Positions 19,428 through 29,200 of a stretch of 64,000 bases of DNA are shown here, in pieces (the first letter of the stretch is position 1; every line of letters starts with the position of its first letter). The notes below the pieces were generated by a model, which saw nothing but the letters and a program-made list of their open reading frames with translations, made no database searches and was not told the origin of the DNA. Source of the DNA: Pseudohongiella acticola (GTDB taxonomy: Bacteria > Pseudomonadota > Gammaproteobacteria > Pseudomonadales > Pseudohongiellaceae). The DNA lies in NCBI RefSeq assembly GCF_001758195.1, contig NZ_MASR01000001.1:2542001-2606000 (forward strand), in the 5' to 3' direction. Both the position numbers and the translations under genes were made by a program.

Positions 19428-20668
19428 CCGCCGGGAGCGAGGACACACTGGTACAGATGGACCGACAGGATCCGCTGGCCGCCAAGACTGCTGCGTTTGA
19501 TGTCCCTGCTGAGCAGATCTACCTCGATGGCAACTCGTTGGGATGTCTGCCTGTGTCGGCTAAACAGCGTGCCAGGGAAGTTGTCGAGCAGCAGTGGGGG
19601 CAGGACCTGATCAAAAGCTGGAATCTGCATCAGTGGATCGATCTGCCGTTCAGTGCGGGTGAAAAAATTGCCAGACTGATAGGTGCGGCGCCAGGACAAA
19701 CTATTTGTTGCGATTCGATATCCGTCAATATTTTCAAGCTGCTGAGCGCTGCATTGATGATGCATAACGAACGTCATGTGGTGTTGTCCCAGCAGGGCAA
19801 TTTTCCGACTGATCTGTACATGGTACAGGGGCTTGCCAGGCAACTGGGAGAAGACAGGTGTTCATTACGCCTGGCCGCAGATGATGACATTGCGTCAGCG
19901 CTGACGGATGACGTTGCGGTACTGTTGCTCTCCCACGTCAACTTCCGCAGTGGTGCCCTCTACGACATGCAGGCGATCACCGAGCAGGCGCAGGCCAGAG
20001 GGATTCTGGTGATCTGGGATCTGGCGCACAGTGCGGGGGTTGTGCCTGTGCAGCTGGATGCCTGTCGCGCCGATTTTGCTGTCGGGTGCGGTTACAAATA
20101 CCTGAACGGTGGTCCCGGTGCCCCGGCATTTCTGTACGTGGCCCGGCGGCATCAGGCGCAGGCCGCCCAGCCATTAAGTGGCTGGATGGGCCATATGGCG
20201 CCATTTGATTTCGACAATGCCTATCAGGCTGCGCCAGGCGTGGCGGGCTTCCTTACCGGTACGCCGCCGGTGATTTCCCTGAGCATTCTGGATGCTGCGC
20301 TGGATGTGTTTGCCGATGTGGATGTGGCGCAGTTGCGTCAAAAATCGCTGGCACTGGCTGGCGTGTTTATGCAGCGGGTAGCTCAGTCGCCATTACTGGC
20401 CGAGCTGCAATTGCTGTCGCCAGTTGATGAAGCACAACGGGGTGCCCAGTTGGCCTATCGGCATCCGCACGCGTTTGCCATTTGCCAGGCATTGATTGCT
20501 CACGGCGTGATCGCGGATTTTCGCGCGCCGGACATTCTGCGAGTTGGCTTCAGTCCATTGTTTCTTCGGTTTGCCGATATTGGGCGCAGTGTTGATGTGC
20601 TGAGCCGGATTATGCGGGATGAGCTGTGGCGCGATCCGGCCTATGCCGTCAGGCACAAGGTTACATGA
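19424..20668 (+). CDS. kynU: Kynureninase
   Basis: PLP enzyme cleaving kynurenine to anthranilate and alanine. The 414-residue protein shows YLDGNSLGCLP near residue 32, WGQDLIKSW, the substrate loop QGNFPTDLYM, WDLAHSAGVVPV with the PLP-contacting aspartate, and the lysine motif GCGYKYLNGGPGAPAFLY near residue 222. It is coupled by a 4-base ATGA overlap to the upstream hydrolase. No tryptophan dioxygenase gene is in the window, so the source of formylkynurenine is not visible; the anthranilate product could feed trpDC. Confidence 0.95.
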   Translation: MTAGSEDTLVQMDRQDPLAAKTAAFDVPAEQIYLDGNSLGCLPVSAKQRAREVVEQQWGQDLIKSWNLHQWIDLPFSAGEKIARLIGAAPGQTICCDSISVNIFKLLSAALMMHNERHVVLSQQGNFPTDLYMVQGLARQLGEDRCSLRLAADDDIASALTDDVAVLLLSHVNFRSGALYDMQAITEQAQARGILVIWDLAHSAGVVPVQLDACRADFAVGCGYKYLNGGPGAPAFLYVARRHQAQAAQPLSGWMGHMAPFDFDNAYQAAPGVAGFLTGTPPVISLSILDAALDVFADVDVAQLRQKSLALAGVFMQRVAQSPLLAELQLLSPVDEAQRGAQLAYRHPHAFAICQALIAHGVIADFRAPDILRVGFSPLFLRFADIGRSVDVLSRIMRDELWRDPAYAVRHKVT

Positions 20669-20684
20669 GAATCGTCTCTTGAAC

Positions 20685-21446
20685 TCAGCCAGGTTTGACA
20701 GTAAAGCGTTGGCGGTACTTGCGGCTCAGTCTGCCGATTGCGATGCCGCCGATGACGCCCGGCGACACCCAGAACACCACGCCCAGGCCGGCAAAACTGC
20801 CACCTTCAAGTAGTGGACCAAGCAGGCTGGCGGCGCCCACTACAAAAAATGCTGTGTAGGCGCCGATGCCTGAGGCGATCAGTGCGCCCAGGTGTTCCAC
20901 CCACCATTCTCGCGGGTGGGCCAGTTCAGCCTTGAAGCCGTAGCGCAGGAAGCCCGCCGCTACCCAGGTCTCCAGAGCACCAAAGATCAGCATCAGGATA
21001 TCGCCTCGGCGAGCACCCAGCACCAGTAACGTTACGCCAGCAGTCAGCAATGCCAGACATAACGCGACATGCACCGGTCTGCGCAGGATGCGACGATCCT
21101 CTTTGTGTTGAATGACCAGCCAGCCGTGGCGGGTGGTCGCCAGCACCAGGATGCTGAGCGAGAGCAGGAATGTTGCGGCGGCGCGGACCTCGGCACTGAA
21201 GGCGTCTATGGCTGCAGGCGTGGTCGTGACGGGGACTGGGTGCGTCACCAGCGGGCGCCACAGATCGAAGGACGTTATCAGTACGCCCGACCAGCCGACG
21301 GTGTACATGATGATGGCGAAGATGCGGCCGAAACGTTTGTGGTTAAGGGCACCTTTCTTGCTGATCGCCGGTACCCAGAAGATCACCAGCGCGATGACAC
21401 CGGCAACAATATGCAGATACAGAGCGGATTGATGAAGCCAGAACAT
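20685..21446 (-). CDS. DUF2306-like multi-pass membrane protein
   Basis: A 253-residue inner-membrane protein with seven or so hydrophobic segments. The N-terminal LHIVAGVIALVIFWVPA, followed by a short basic loop (SKKGALNHKRFGRIFA) and another segment, is the pattern of DUF2306 proteins; conserved histidines in the first segments could bind a metal or haem, but this is not shown. It is convergent with kynU and divergent from the NarL-type regulator. No function can be assigned. Confidence 0.7.
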   Translation of the reverse strand: MFWLHQSALYLHIVAGVIALVIFWVPAISKKGALNHKRFGRIFAIIMYTVGWSGVLITSFDLWRPLVTHPVPVTTTPAAIDAFSAEVRAAATFLLSLSILVLATTRHGWLVIQHKEDRRILRRPVHVALCLALLTAGVTLLVLGARRGDILMLIFGALETWVAAGFLRYGFKAELAHPREWWVEHLGALIASGIGAYTAFFVVGAASLLGPLLEGGSFAGLGVVFWVSPGVIGGIAIGRLSRKYRQRFTVKPG

Positions 21447-21621
21447 AATGTGAACCTCGGATTGGCAAAGTCGGATAAGGACCTTAATATTGGGGCTTGT
21501 CTGTCAACCGGCCTAGTGCCAAAAGCCACAATGATACGGATGACTTATGACCTAGTGATGCCGATTGCGGGTATGGCATACTGTGGTAAAGACTGATTGC
21601 TACTCTGCGTCGGAGCCGGAG

Positions 21622-22266
21622 ATGAAAATACGTGTCATGTTGGCTGAAGACCAGAACCTTGTGCGTCTGGGTATCTGCAGTTTGCTCGAGCTCAGCAAGG
21701 ACATTGAGGTTGTCGGCCAGGTCGAAGACGGTAGTCAGGTCGTCGACGGTATCGCCAGATTTCAACCGGACGTTCTATTGATAGATGTTCGCATGCCGAA
21801 GATGACCGGCATTGATGCGTTGCACGCCATGCGCGACGCCGGCTGTATGGTGCCCAGTATCATCCTGACCACCTTCGACGACAGTCAGCTGGTCATGGAA
21901 GGTATTGCTGCCGGCGCGCGTGGCTACCTGCTCAAGGATGTGTCACTGGACAGTCTGGTGGGTGCCATTGATACCGTTCACGCTGGCGGGACCTTGATGC
22001 AACCAGCGCTGACTGAAAGAATCCTCAAGGGGTTGTCGACCATGGAGCCCCGGTACGATGACACCGCTGCGGTGGAAGCACTCAGTGACAAGGAAATAGA
22101 AGTGCTGCGTCTGATGGCCGGCGGCTTCAGCAATCGGGAAATTTCCAACACCATTCACAAATCTGAAGGTACCATCAAGAATCAGGTGTCTTCCATATTG
22201 GAAAAGCTGGGCGTGCGTGATCGCACGCAGGCTGTGCTGCGCGCCATCAATCTGGGATTGTTGTGA
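21622..22266 (+). CDS. NarL/FixJ-type response regulator
   Basis: Two-domain transcriptional regulator of 214 residues. The receiver domain has the acidic pocket AEDQN, phospho-acceptor aspartate in LLIDVRMPKMTG (near residue 55), switch threonine in LTTFDD, and lysine in YLLKDVSL. The C-terminal LuxR helix-turn-helix runs from ALSDKEIEVLRLMAGGFSN to the end. ATG 21622 is preferred over the open frame at 21565 because GGAG lies just upstream and the receiver begins there. No histidine kinase gene is adjacent, so it is an orphan whose partner lies elsewhere. Confidence 0.92.
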   Translation: MKIRVMLAEDQNLVRLGICSLLELSKDIEVVGQVEDGSQVVDGIARFQPDVLLIDVRMPKMTGIDALHAMRDAGCMVPSIILTTFDDSQLVMEGIAAGARGYLLKDVSLDSLVGAIDTVHAGGTLMQPALTERILKGLSTMEPRYDDTAAVEALSDKEIEVLRLMAGGFSNREISNTIHKSEGTIKNQVSSILEKLGVRDRTQAVLRAINLGLL

Positions 22267-22313
22267 GTGCAACGCCCGCGCAAGTCGGGCATGCGCGATT
22301 CAGGCCGCGCGAT

Positions 22314-23786
22314 TCAGGATAGTGATTTGAAGGCGGCCAGAGCAGCTTCGCGAGAGGCCTTCAAATCGACCACCGGGCTCGGGTAATTCTCATCAAGCCG
22401 GACACCGGCACTGCGCAGGATATCCGCAGGCGCCTCGAACGGGGCATGAATGTGTTTGTCAGGGAGCGACGCCAACTCCGGCACATAGCGCCTCAGGTAG
22501 TCGCCCGCCTGGTCAAATTTCCGGCTTTGCAGCACCGGGTTGAATACCCGGAAATACGGCGACGCGTCGGCGCCGCAGCCGGCGATCCATTGCCAGCTGG
22601 CGCTGTTGTTGGGCAGGTCGGCATCCACCAGACAGTCCCAGAACCAGTCTTCACCGGCGTGCCAGTGCAGAAGCAGATTCTTGACCAGGTAGGAGCCAAC
22701 GACCATGCGCACCCGGTTGTGCATATAGCCGGTTTGCCAGAGTTCGCGCATGCCGGCATCCACCAGCGGCATGCCGGTATTGCCCTGTTGCCAGGCACGC
22801 AATCGGTCAGCGTTTTGTTCCCAGGGGAAGTTGTTGAAGCGTTTTTGAATCGCGACACGGGGCAGGTCAGGGTTGTGGTAGAGCAGTGAGTAGGAAAACT
22901 CGCGCCAGCCGATCTCTGACAGAAAATTGTCCAGGTCGTTCTCGAGCCCGCCGGTAGCACCTGCCAGTTGTGCTTCGTGCCATACCTGTCGCGGCGAAAC
23001 CTCGCCAAAATGCAGATAGGGAGAAAGGCGTGAGACCTTGGCCCGGGCCGGGAAGTTGCGCCCTTCTTTGTACCCCTCCAGGCCTGTGTCCAGAAATTGC
23101 TGCAAGCGCTGCCAGGCTGCCTTTTCGCCAATCTGCCAGGTTGCTGCCATGGTTTTATCCCAGGGGATGGTGGGCAACAGGCCCAGTGCATCAATGCCTG
23201 AGGGACCTACTCGGCCTTTCAGCCAGGCGCCGCCGGAAATTGATGTTGCATCCACTACAGACTGTTTGAGTCGCCGGGGAGCCGGCAGCGGTTGTGCCGG
23301 TGGCTCTGCCTTGAGACAACCGCGTCGGTAGAAGGGTGTAAAGACGCGGTAGGGGGTTTGATCATCCTTGAGAATGCGCCAGGGTTCCCACAACAGTGAG
23401 CCATTGCTGCTGTAAACCACCGTGCCGTTGTCGTTCAGCTGTTTCTTGAGCTGACTGTCACGATTGATGCGCCAGGGTTCATAGCAGCGGTTCCAGTAAA
23501 CATCATCGACCTGGAGGGCTTTTACCAGTCTTGGCATGAGGGTCAATGGGTCGCCCTTCAATACCAGCAGTTGATCCCCCAGTGATGCCGATAGCGCGCT
23601 CAGTGAATGGTGCAGCCACCAGCGGCTGGCGCCACCCATGGCCCATTCGCCACTGTTGCTGTCATCCAGAATGTAGACAGGGATGACCGCGCCATTATTG
23701 CAGGCCTCATAAAGTGCCGGGTTGTCCGCCAGGCGCAGATCCTGCCGCAACCAGACCAGGTTGATACGTTGTGCTGAAATGATCAT
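22314..23786 (-). CDS. phrB: Deoxyribodipyrimidine photo-lyase
   Basis: Light-dependent repair of cyclobutane pyrimidine dimers using reduced FAD and an antenna chromophore. The 490-residue protein begins with the photolyase N-domain (INLVWLRQDLRLADNPAL) and has the FAD-binding C-domain with SRLSPYLHFGEVSPRQV, MPLVDAGMRELWQTGYMHNR and the flavin/electron-transfer stretch SWQWIAGCGADASPYFR. These match class I CPD photolyases. It is divergent from the radical SAM gene, sharing a 210-base intergenic region. Confidence 0.95.
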   Translation of the reverse strand: MIISAQRINLVWLRQDLRLADNPALYEACNNGAVIPVYILDDSNSGEWAMGGASRWWLHHSLSALSASLGDQLLVLKGDPLTLMPRLVKALQVDDVYWNRCYEPWRINRDSQLKKQLNDNGTVVYSSNGSLLWEPWRILKDDQTPYRVFTPFYRRGCLKAEPPAQPLPAPRRLKQSVVDATSISGGAWLKGRVGPSGIDALGLLPTIPWDKTMAATWQIGEKAAWQRLQQFLDTGLEGYKEGRNFPARAKVSRLSPYLHFGEVSPRQVWHEAQLAGATGGLENDLDNFLSEIGWREFSYSLLYHNPDLPRVAIQKRFNNFPWEQNADRLRAWQQGNTGMPLVDAGMRELWQTGYMHNRVRMVVGSYLVKNLLLHWHAGEDWFWDCLVDADLPNNSASWQWIAGCGADASPYFRVFNPVLQSRKFDQAGDYLRRYVPELASLPDKHIHAPFEAPADILRSAGVRLDENYPSPVVDLKASREAALAAFKSLS

Positions 23787-23996
23787 GTCCTATGCAAATA
23801 ATAGATTCGTTGATGGTACGTTGCCAGGGCGCGCAAGGATCATACGACAACCAACAAATCCTTGCCCGAATCTGTTATCTTTTGATTGATCAAGGCTCTG
23901 CTGACCGGATGCCCTGCAATCCAGGCGGGCCTTACCCGGGCGTGGTGGTGATAAGATGACCACCGCACGCAATACGGATGACGGAAGAGAGAAATC

Positions 23997-24974
23997 ATGA
24001 CTAGCACCGGCTTTGTACAGTCGCCCTCGAAGAACGCCAGGATCCCCGCGGTGAACATTGTGTCGCCACGTCATGTGGACAGTTGGACCCATACCCGCGG
24101 TGGTGACCCACGTGGATTTATCGACGCAACCCGGCTTCGCGAGTTGTGGATCCATACCGGCACCGCCTGCAATCTGGCCTGTCCGTTCTGTCTGGAAGGT
24201 TCCAGACCCGGTGATACCCGGATTCCGGCCATAACACTGGAGGAGCTCAAGCCTTTCATTCACGAAGCAGTGGACATGGGCGTTGAACAATTTTCGTTTA
24301 CCGGTGGCGAGCCTTTTGTCATTCGCGATTTTGTCAATATTCTGGATTATGCCAGCCGTCATAAACCCTGTTTTGTACTGACCAATGGCACGCGGGTTCT
24401 GATGCAGCGTGCTCATCAGATTTTACCGTTACTCGACAATCCGTTTTCGGTCAGCTTTCGCATCAGCCTGGATTACCCGGACGCAGTCCGCCATGATGCC
24501 GGTCGGGGCGAGGGCAGTTTTGCCGAGTCCTTGCAGAGCATCCGCTGGTTGCACGAACAGGGCTTCAAGGTGTCAGTGGCGCGGCAGATGCAAGCTGACG
24601 AAAACAGTGGTGCGATAGAAGCCCAGTACCGGGATGTTTTTCACCAGCATGATATTCCGCAGGCCGTCGCTTTTACCGCCTTTCCGGATTTTGGGGTACC
24701 TGGCACTGAAGATGGCAGCCCGGAAGTGACGGAAAACTGTATGGAGAAATACCCGACCACACAAAGCCGGGAGCACTTCATGTGTACCCATACCCGGATG
24801 CTGATCAACACTGAGCGGGGCGTACGGGTGTACGCCTGTACGCTGGTGGATGACGACCCCGACTATGATCTGGGCGGCACGCTGGCTGAAAGCATGGAAA
24901 CACGCATCATGCTTCGCCATCATCGTTGTTTCAGTTGTTACAGATTCGGCGCCAGTTGCAGCGCGCCGGTTTAA
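23997..24974 (+). CDS. Radical SAM protein with a cysteine-rich SPASM-like C-terminus
   Basis: A 325-residue radical SAM enzyme of unknown substrate. The 4Fe-4S motif CNLACPFC lies near residue 59, in the context LWIHTGTACNLACPFCLEG, with the SAM-binding GGEP motif in FSFTGGEPFVIRDF near residue 103. The C-terminal quarter contains further cysteines (ENCMEKY, FMCTHTRM, VYACTLVDD, then CFSCYRFGASC), spaced like an auxiliary SPASM-type cluster used by peptide-modifying maturases. GAGAGA precedes the ATG. It is followed after 24 bases by a 27-codon ORF and then an AraC regulator in the same direction. Assignment as a peptide maturase is inference. Confidence 0.85.
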   Translation: MTSTGFVQSPSKNARIPAVNIVSPRHVDSWTHTRGGDPRGFIDATRLRELWIHTGTACNLACPFCLEGSRPGDTRIPAITLEELKPFIHEAVDMGVEQFSFTGGEPFVIRDFVNILDYASRHKPCFVLTNGTRVLMQRAHQILPLLDNPFSVSFRISLDYPDAVRHDAGRGEGSFAESLQSIRWLHEQGFKVSVARQMQADENSGAIEAQYRDVFHQHDIPQAVAFTAFPDFGVPGTEDGSPEVTENCMEKYPTTQSREHFMCTHTRMLINTERGVRVYACTLVDDDPDYDLGGTLAESMETRIMLRHHRCFSCYRFGASCSAPV

Positions 24975-24998
24975 GATACCCGTTCAAGGACAAAGATC

Positions 24999-25082
24999 AT
25001 GGTCGATCTCGACAATAGCTATGCGCTGGGGCAGGGGAAGGAAAGCGCCAATACCGGCAGCCATGCCGTGGTCTGCTGCTAG
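24999..25082 (+). CDS. Candidate 27-residue peptide (possible radical SAM substrate)
   Basis: A short ORF starting at ATG 24999, with AAGGA eight bases upstream, running 27 codons to TAG at 25080-25082. It begins MVDLDNSYALGQG and ends GSHAVVCC. The last G of TAG is the first base of the GTG start of the AraC gene (TAGTG), which implies translational coupling and supports the ORF being read. Position directly behind a SPASM-like radical SAM gene, small size and a terminal Cys-Cys fit a RiPP precursor; a simple leader for the regulator is the alternative. No known precursor family is recognised. Confidence 0.5.
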   Translation: MVDLDNSYALGQGKESANTGSHAVVCC

Positions 25083-26068
25083 TGGAGCTCCCCGCGGCTG
25101 ACGTCGCCCCTGATTTTGAGCACCTGAATACAGACGATGCATCGCTGCACGAAAACGCCCAGGCATGGCTTTCTGTCGAATATTCGCAGATTGACGCGGG
25201 CGAGTTCAGCGGCCGCATCACCCGTCGTGATCTGGGTCCGGTCACCATTTTTCTGGAATACCAGAACAAGGCGGTACACAAGCGGGCGCAGGTTCCCGCT
25301 AATCGTTGTACCATATCCATGATCGATCATGGTCACAATGCGGCTCGCTTCATGAGACACAGCATGGAGCAGAATGATCAGCTTTTTCTGATGCCAGCGA
25401 TGACGGACTGTGATCTGGTCATTCCCGGTGGTGTCTCCTCGTGTTACGCGGTGATGAATGAAGGTGATCTGCTTGATGGCATCCGGGCGCTGGGTGTTGA
25501 GGGTTGGGAACAGGACATTGATGGCCTGCAGGTATACAACTCCAGTAGTAGTCGTCAATTGCTGGAACAATTTGCCAGTATCTCTCTTAATCAGGATTAC
25601 CTGGCGCCGTCAGGGTCAGGCGATGGGGTTGCCACGGGCCAGCATTTGTTGCATCAACTGGCACTGATTATCCATCAGGCATCCGCCGTGGGCACCAACA
25701 CTGACAGTGGCCAGTACCTGCGGGAACGCCGGCTGGAGGTGGTACGTAGAACCCGGGACTATATTCTGTCATGCCTGGATCAGCATACCAGCCCGAGCGT
25801 CGTGGATATTTGCAAGGGCATTGGGGTCAGCGCCCGTGTGCTGCAATACAGTTTTAATGATTTTATGCAGATCACGCCGGTCGCCTATTTGCGTATCCTT
25901 CGCCTCAATAAAGTCAGGCAGCAACTGCTGATGCCCGCCCATGCAATGGTGACGGTCACCGAAGTGGCTACCCGCTTCGGTTTCATGCATCTGAGCAATT
26001 TTGCCCGCGACTACGCGGGCCTGTTTGGTGAACGCCCCTCGGTCACACTGCAGCGCAGTCTGCGCTAA
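25082..26068 (+). CDS. AraC-family transcriptional regulator
   Basis: A 328-residue regulator with a long N-terminal sensing domain and a C-terminal AraC DNA-binding domain. The two helix-turn-helix motifs lie at SVVDICKGIGVSARVLQYSF and VTEVATRFGFMHLSNFARDY, about residues 240-320. The start is GTG at 25082, overlapping the stop of the 27-codon ORF; there is a stop in this frame at 25016 and no ATG before the sensing domain. No separate ribosome-binding site is seen, consistent with coupling. It probably controls the radical SAM/peptide cluster or the large gene that follows. Confidence 0.88.
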   Translation: MELPAADVAPDFEHLNTDDASLHENAQAWLSVEYSQIDAGEFSGRITRRDLGPVTIFLEYQNKAVHKRAQVPANRCTISMIDHGHNAARFMRHSMEQNDQLFLMPAMTDCDLVIPGGVSSCYAVMNEGDLLDGIRALGVEGWEQDIDGLQVYNSSSSRQLLEQFASISLNQDYLAPSGSGDGVATGQHLLHQLALIIHQASAVGTNTDSGQYLRERRLEVVRRTRDYILSCLDQHTSPSVVDICKGIGVSARVLQYSFNDFMQITPVAYLRILRLNKVRQQLLMPAHAMVTVTEVATRFGFMHLSNFARDYAGLFGERPSVTLQRSLR

Positions 26069-26207
26069 GCCTCGTACCATGCCTACTGTGCAGGTGCCAA
26101 TACCTAAGCTCCCGTGATAAATGCGGAAATGTGATAGTCGTGCTTTCGCTCGGCGTGGATCATGTCTGGTCATTTGCTGATCATTCCTGCATCAAGGGTT
26201 CACCGCC

Positions 26208-29200
26208 ATGTCCCGCCTCGTTTCCATATTCGCCTATCAAATCGCCAGAACCATTGTTGTTGGCGGCCTGTTGTTGACAGTTGCCGGCGTAGCATCGGCA
26301 CAGGACCGGATTTACTGGGATGGCGGCAATACCACGCAGAATGGCGCCGTGGATGGCGGTGATGGCACCTGGGACGATGCTTCCACCAACTGGACCAGTC
26401 AAACTGGCGGCGTAAACTACACTGCCGATGGCCTTGGTGCCCTGCCTGACAGGCGGTTCAGCGGTGCGGGCGGCACGGTCAACGTCACCGCCACTACGCC
26501 GCAGGCAGGTCGGATGCAGTTCAGTAGCAGTGGTTATCGCCTGCAGGGCGCGGCAGTTGATGTGCAGGGGCGGCTGGTACTGAGCACCGGTACCACCACC
26601 ACGATCGCAAACGCCCTGACCGCCGACGGTCTGGAGTCAGCCAGCACCGGTGTGCTGATCATCGATGCCACGGGCACGCTGCAAATAGACTCAGGCGAGT
26701 CGGTGGCGGCCATTGCCGGCAATATCACCAATAATGGCACGCTGGCGTTCAATCGCTCTGACGACCTCGTCTTGACCAACACTATCAATGGCACCGGCCT
26801 TATCCGGCAACAGGGCGCGGGTATCCTGACCTTTAATCGTGCGGGGGCGACTTACAGCGGCAATGTGGAAGTCGTCAATGCCACGTTCAGACCTAATAAT
26901 GTTGAAATCCTTGGTGTCGTGACGCTGGATGGTGGCACATTGAGGAATCTTCAACCGGCAGATCCGCCCGCCGAAATAGCATTAAGAGCAGGTGGTGGAG
27001 CGATTTTTGTCGATGTCCCTACTTTTGGTACCGGCAACAACATCAGCGGCATTGGCAAGCTGACCAAAACCGGGGCCGGTCAACTGCGACTGAATGGCAA
27101 CAGGACCTTCTCGGGCGGCATGGACATTAACGAGGGCGCGGTGATTTTTCGTGACTCATCTGGCGCGGTAACCACCCCGTTTGGTACCGGTCCGGTCACG
27201 GTGGCGGCAGGTGCCCGTCTTGATTTGAGTGACGCCATGACTGTGCCAAATGCAGTCTCGCTGGTAGCAACCAGCGACGTGCGAATAGCAACTTCTTATC
27301 CGATAACATTGTCTGGCAACATCAATTTTGGCGGTGGGTCTGAGGCAATAACATTGTTGGGAGGGACTACTGCTGATCAAACCGTGAATTTTTCCGGTGT
27401 ATTATCCAACGGTGGTTTTCTTGTCGATGCGACTGCCATCAGCAGTGCTCGCACGTTGGAGTTCAGTGGCGCGGGCGCCAATACCTACACCGGCCTCACC
27501 CGGTTACAAACGGTCGCTGGTGCCGGTCTGCGTTTCCGCCTGAACAAGAGCGCCAACGTCACGGCGGTTCCCGCTAACCTGACCGTGGACACCGGTACGC
27601 AGGTCATTGTCGCTGCTCATGAACAAATAGCGGATACCGCCACCGTACAGCTGGACTCGGGCTCGACAATGACACTGGGTGATGCCGTTGCCGTTACCGA
27701 AACCATAAGCATGTTGAATGGTGCCGGTGCGTTGAACCTGAGCTCGCTCAGTGAACTCCGGCTGGGCAGTGGTTCGCTGAGTGGCGTGATCAGCGGCGAC
27801 GGTGCGCTGGTGAAACAGGGTACCGGCTCCCTGTTGCTGTCGGGCACCAGCACCTATACCGGCAACACCTCGGTAACCGCTGGCCAATTGCAGGTCAGCG
27901 GCAGTCTGGTCAGCGCTGTGACAGTCAGCAGTGGCGCTACCCTGTCGGGCGCCGGCACAGTGGGCACGCTGCAGGTGAATGGCGGGGGCACTGTCGCCCC
28001 GGGCGCGAGCGCGGGCACGTTGAATACCGGTAGTCTGTCACTGGCTGCCACCGCCATTATCAACATGGAACTGGCTGCACCCGGGACCACCGGTGGTGGC
28101 GTTAATGACCTGATACAGGTCACGGGCAATCTTGTGCTTGATGGTGTGCTGAATGTCAGCGACCTGGGTGGACTGGCTGCGGGCACCTACACCCTGATGA
28201 CTTACACCGGTGCGTTGACAGACAATGGCCTGACCGTTGGCACCACGCCGGCCGGGTTTGTTTACAGCCTTGATGTCACCCAGAGCAATGCCGTCAACCT
28301 GATCGTTGCTTCGCGGCAGGCAGCACTGACGCTGTCAGGGTCGGAACTGGATTTCGGCACCCGTAGCATCACCGCAGCAGCGAGTAGTCAGGTGCTGACG
28401 GTCACTAGTTCAGGCAATATTTCGACAGTCTTCGCCAGCCCCACAATCACGGGAACCCATGCCGCTGATTTTTCCATCTCGGCCGATACCTGCGCAAGCA
28501 CGATACTTGTCGTTGCCGCCAATTGCACGATCACCATTACGCAGAGCGGCACAACCGCCGGTATGCGTTCAGCCGTGCTGAATATTCGCTCTGATGCGCA
28601 CGACAACCCGCATGCCGTGACGTTGAGCGTGCGTAGGGTCGGCTTGCCGACATTGGCCGGTCTGAACGGCATCAGTCGGGACTTCACCACCGGTGCCGGT
28701 GCGCTGCGCCTGGATCAGGGCAATGTGACCGTACTGGGTGTGCCAGAGGCGTTGAATCTCGACGGTGGCACACTGCGGACAAGCATGGTGACTGGCGCGA
28801 ACGCCGCTGAAGATGTGTTCTCATTTGCCAGCGTGGGCGGAGTCAGTCTAAGCGGCACCGCTGCCGGCAGCAACGTACTGGTGGATGCGACGGTGATCGG
28901 AACGCTTGAGAATGCAGTCGCTGCCGGCAACGTGCTGGGTGTCACATTCAACACCAATGCCACAGTGGCCAGGGCGCAGACCCTGATGCGTGCAATCACG
29001 TATCAGAATATCAATACTGGCAGTCCGGTCACTGGCGTCCGTGAAGCCGAAATCAGCCTGACCTATCTGGGGCAGTCAGTCACGGCCACCCTGTCCATTG
29101 ATGTGAAAGAAGCGCCTGTTGTGGTGTTGCCCCCGGTTGAACCCTCGACTCCGCCGGTGGTGACCGGCAGTGTAGAGACTGATGTTGCCGGTAGTGTGGA

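Noticed and set aside
22272-22290. GCCCG / CGGGC hairpin after the response regulator as terminator
   Set aside because: Stem of only five base pairs with no U-run; not enough to call.
23790-24416. 208-residue open frame on the minus strand
   Set aside because: Overlaps the start of the radical SAM gene, whose Fe-S motif is convincing; the antisense protein has no recognised motif.
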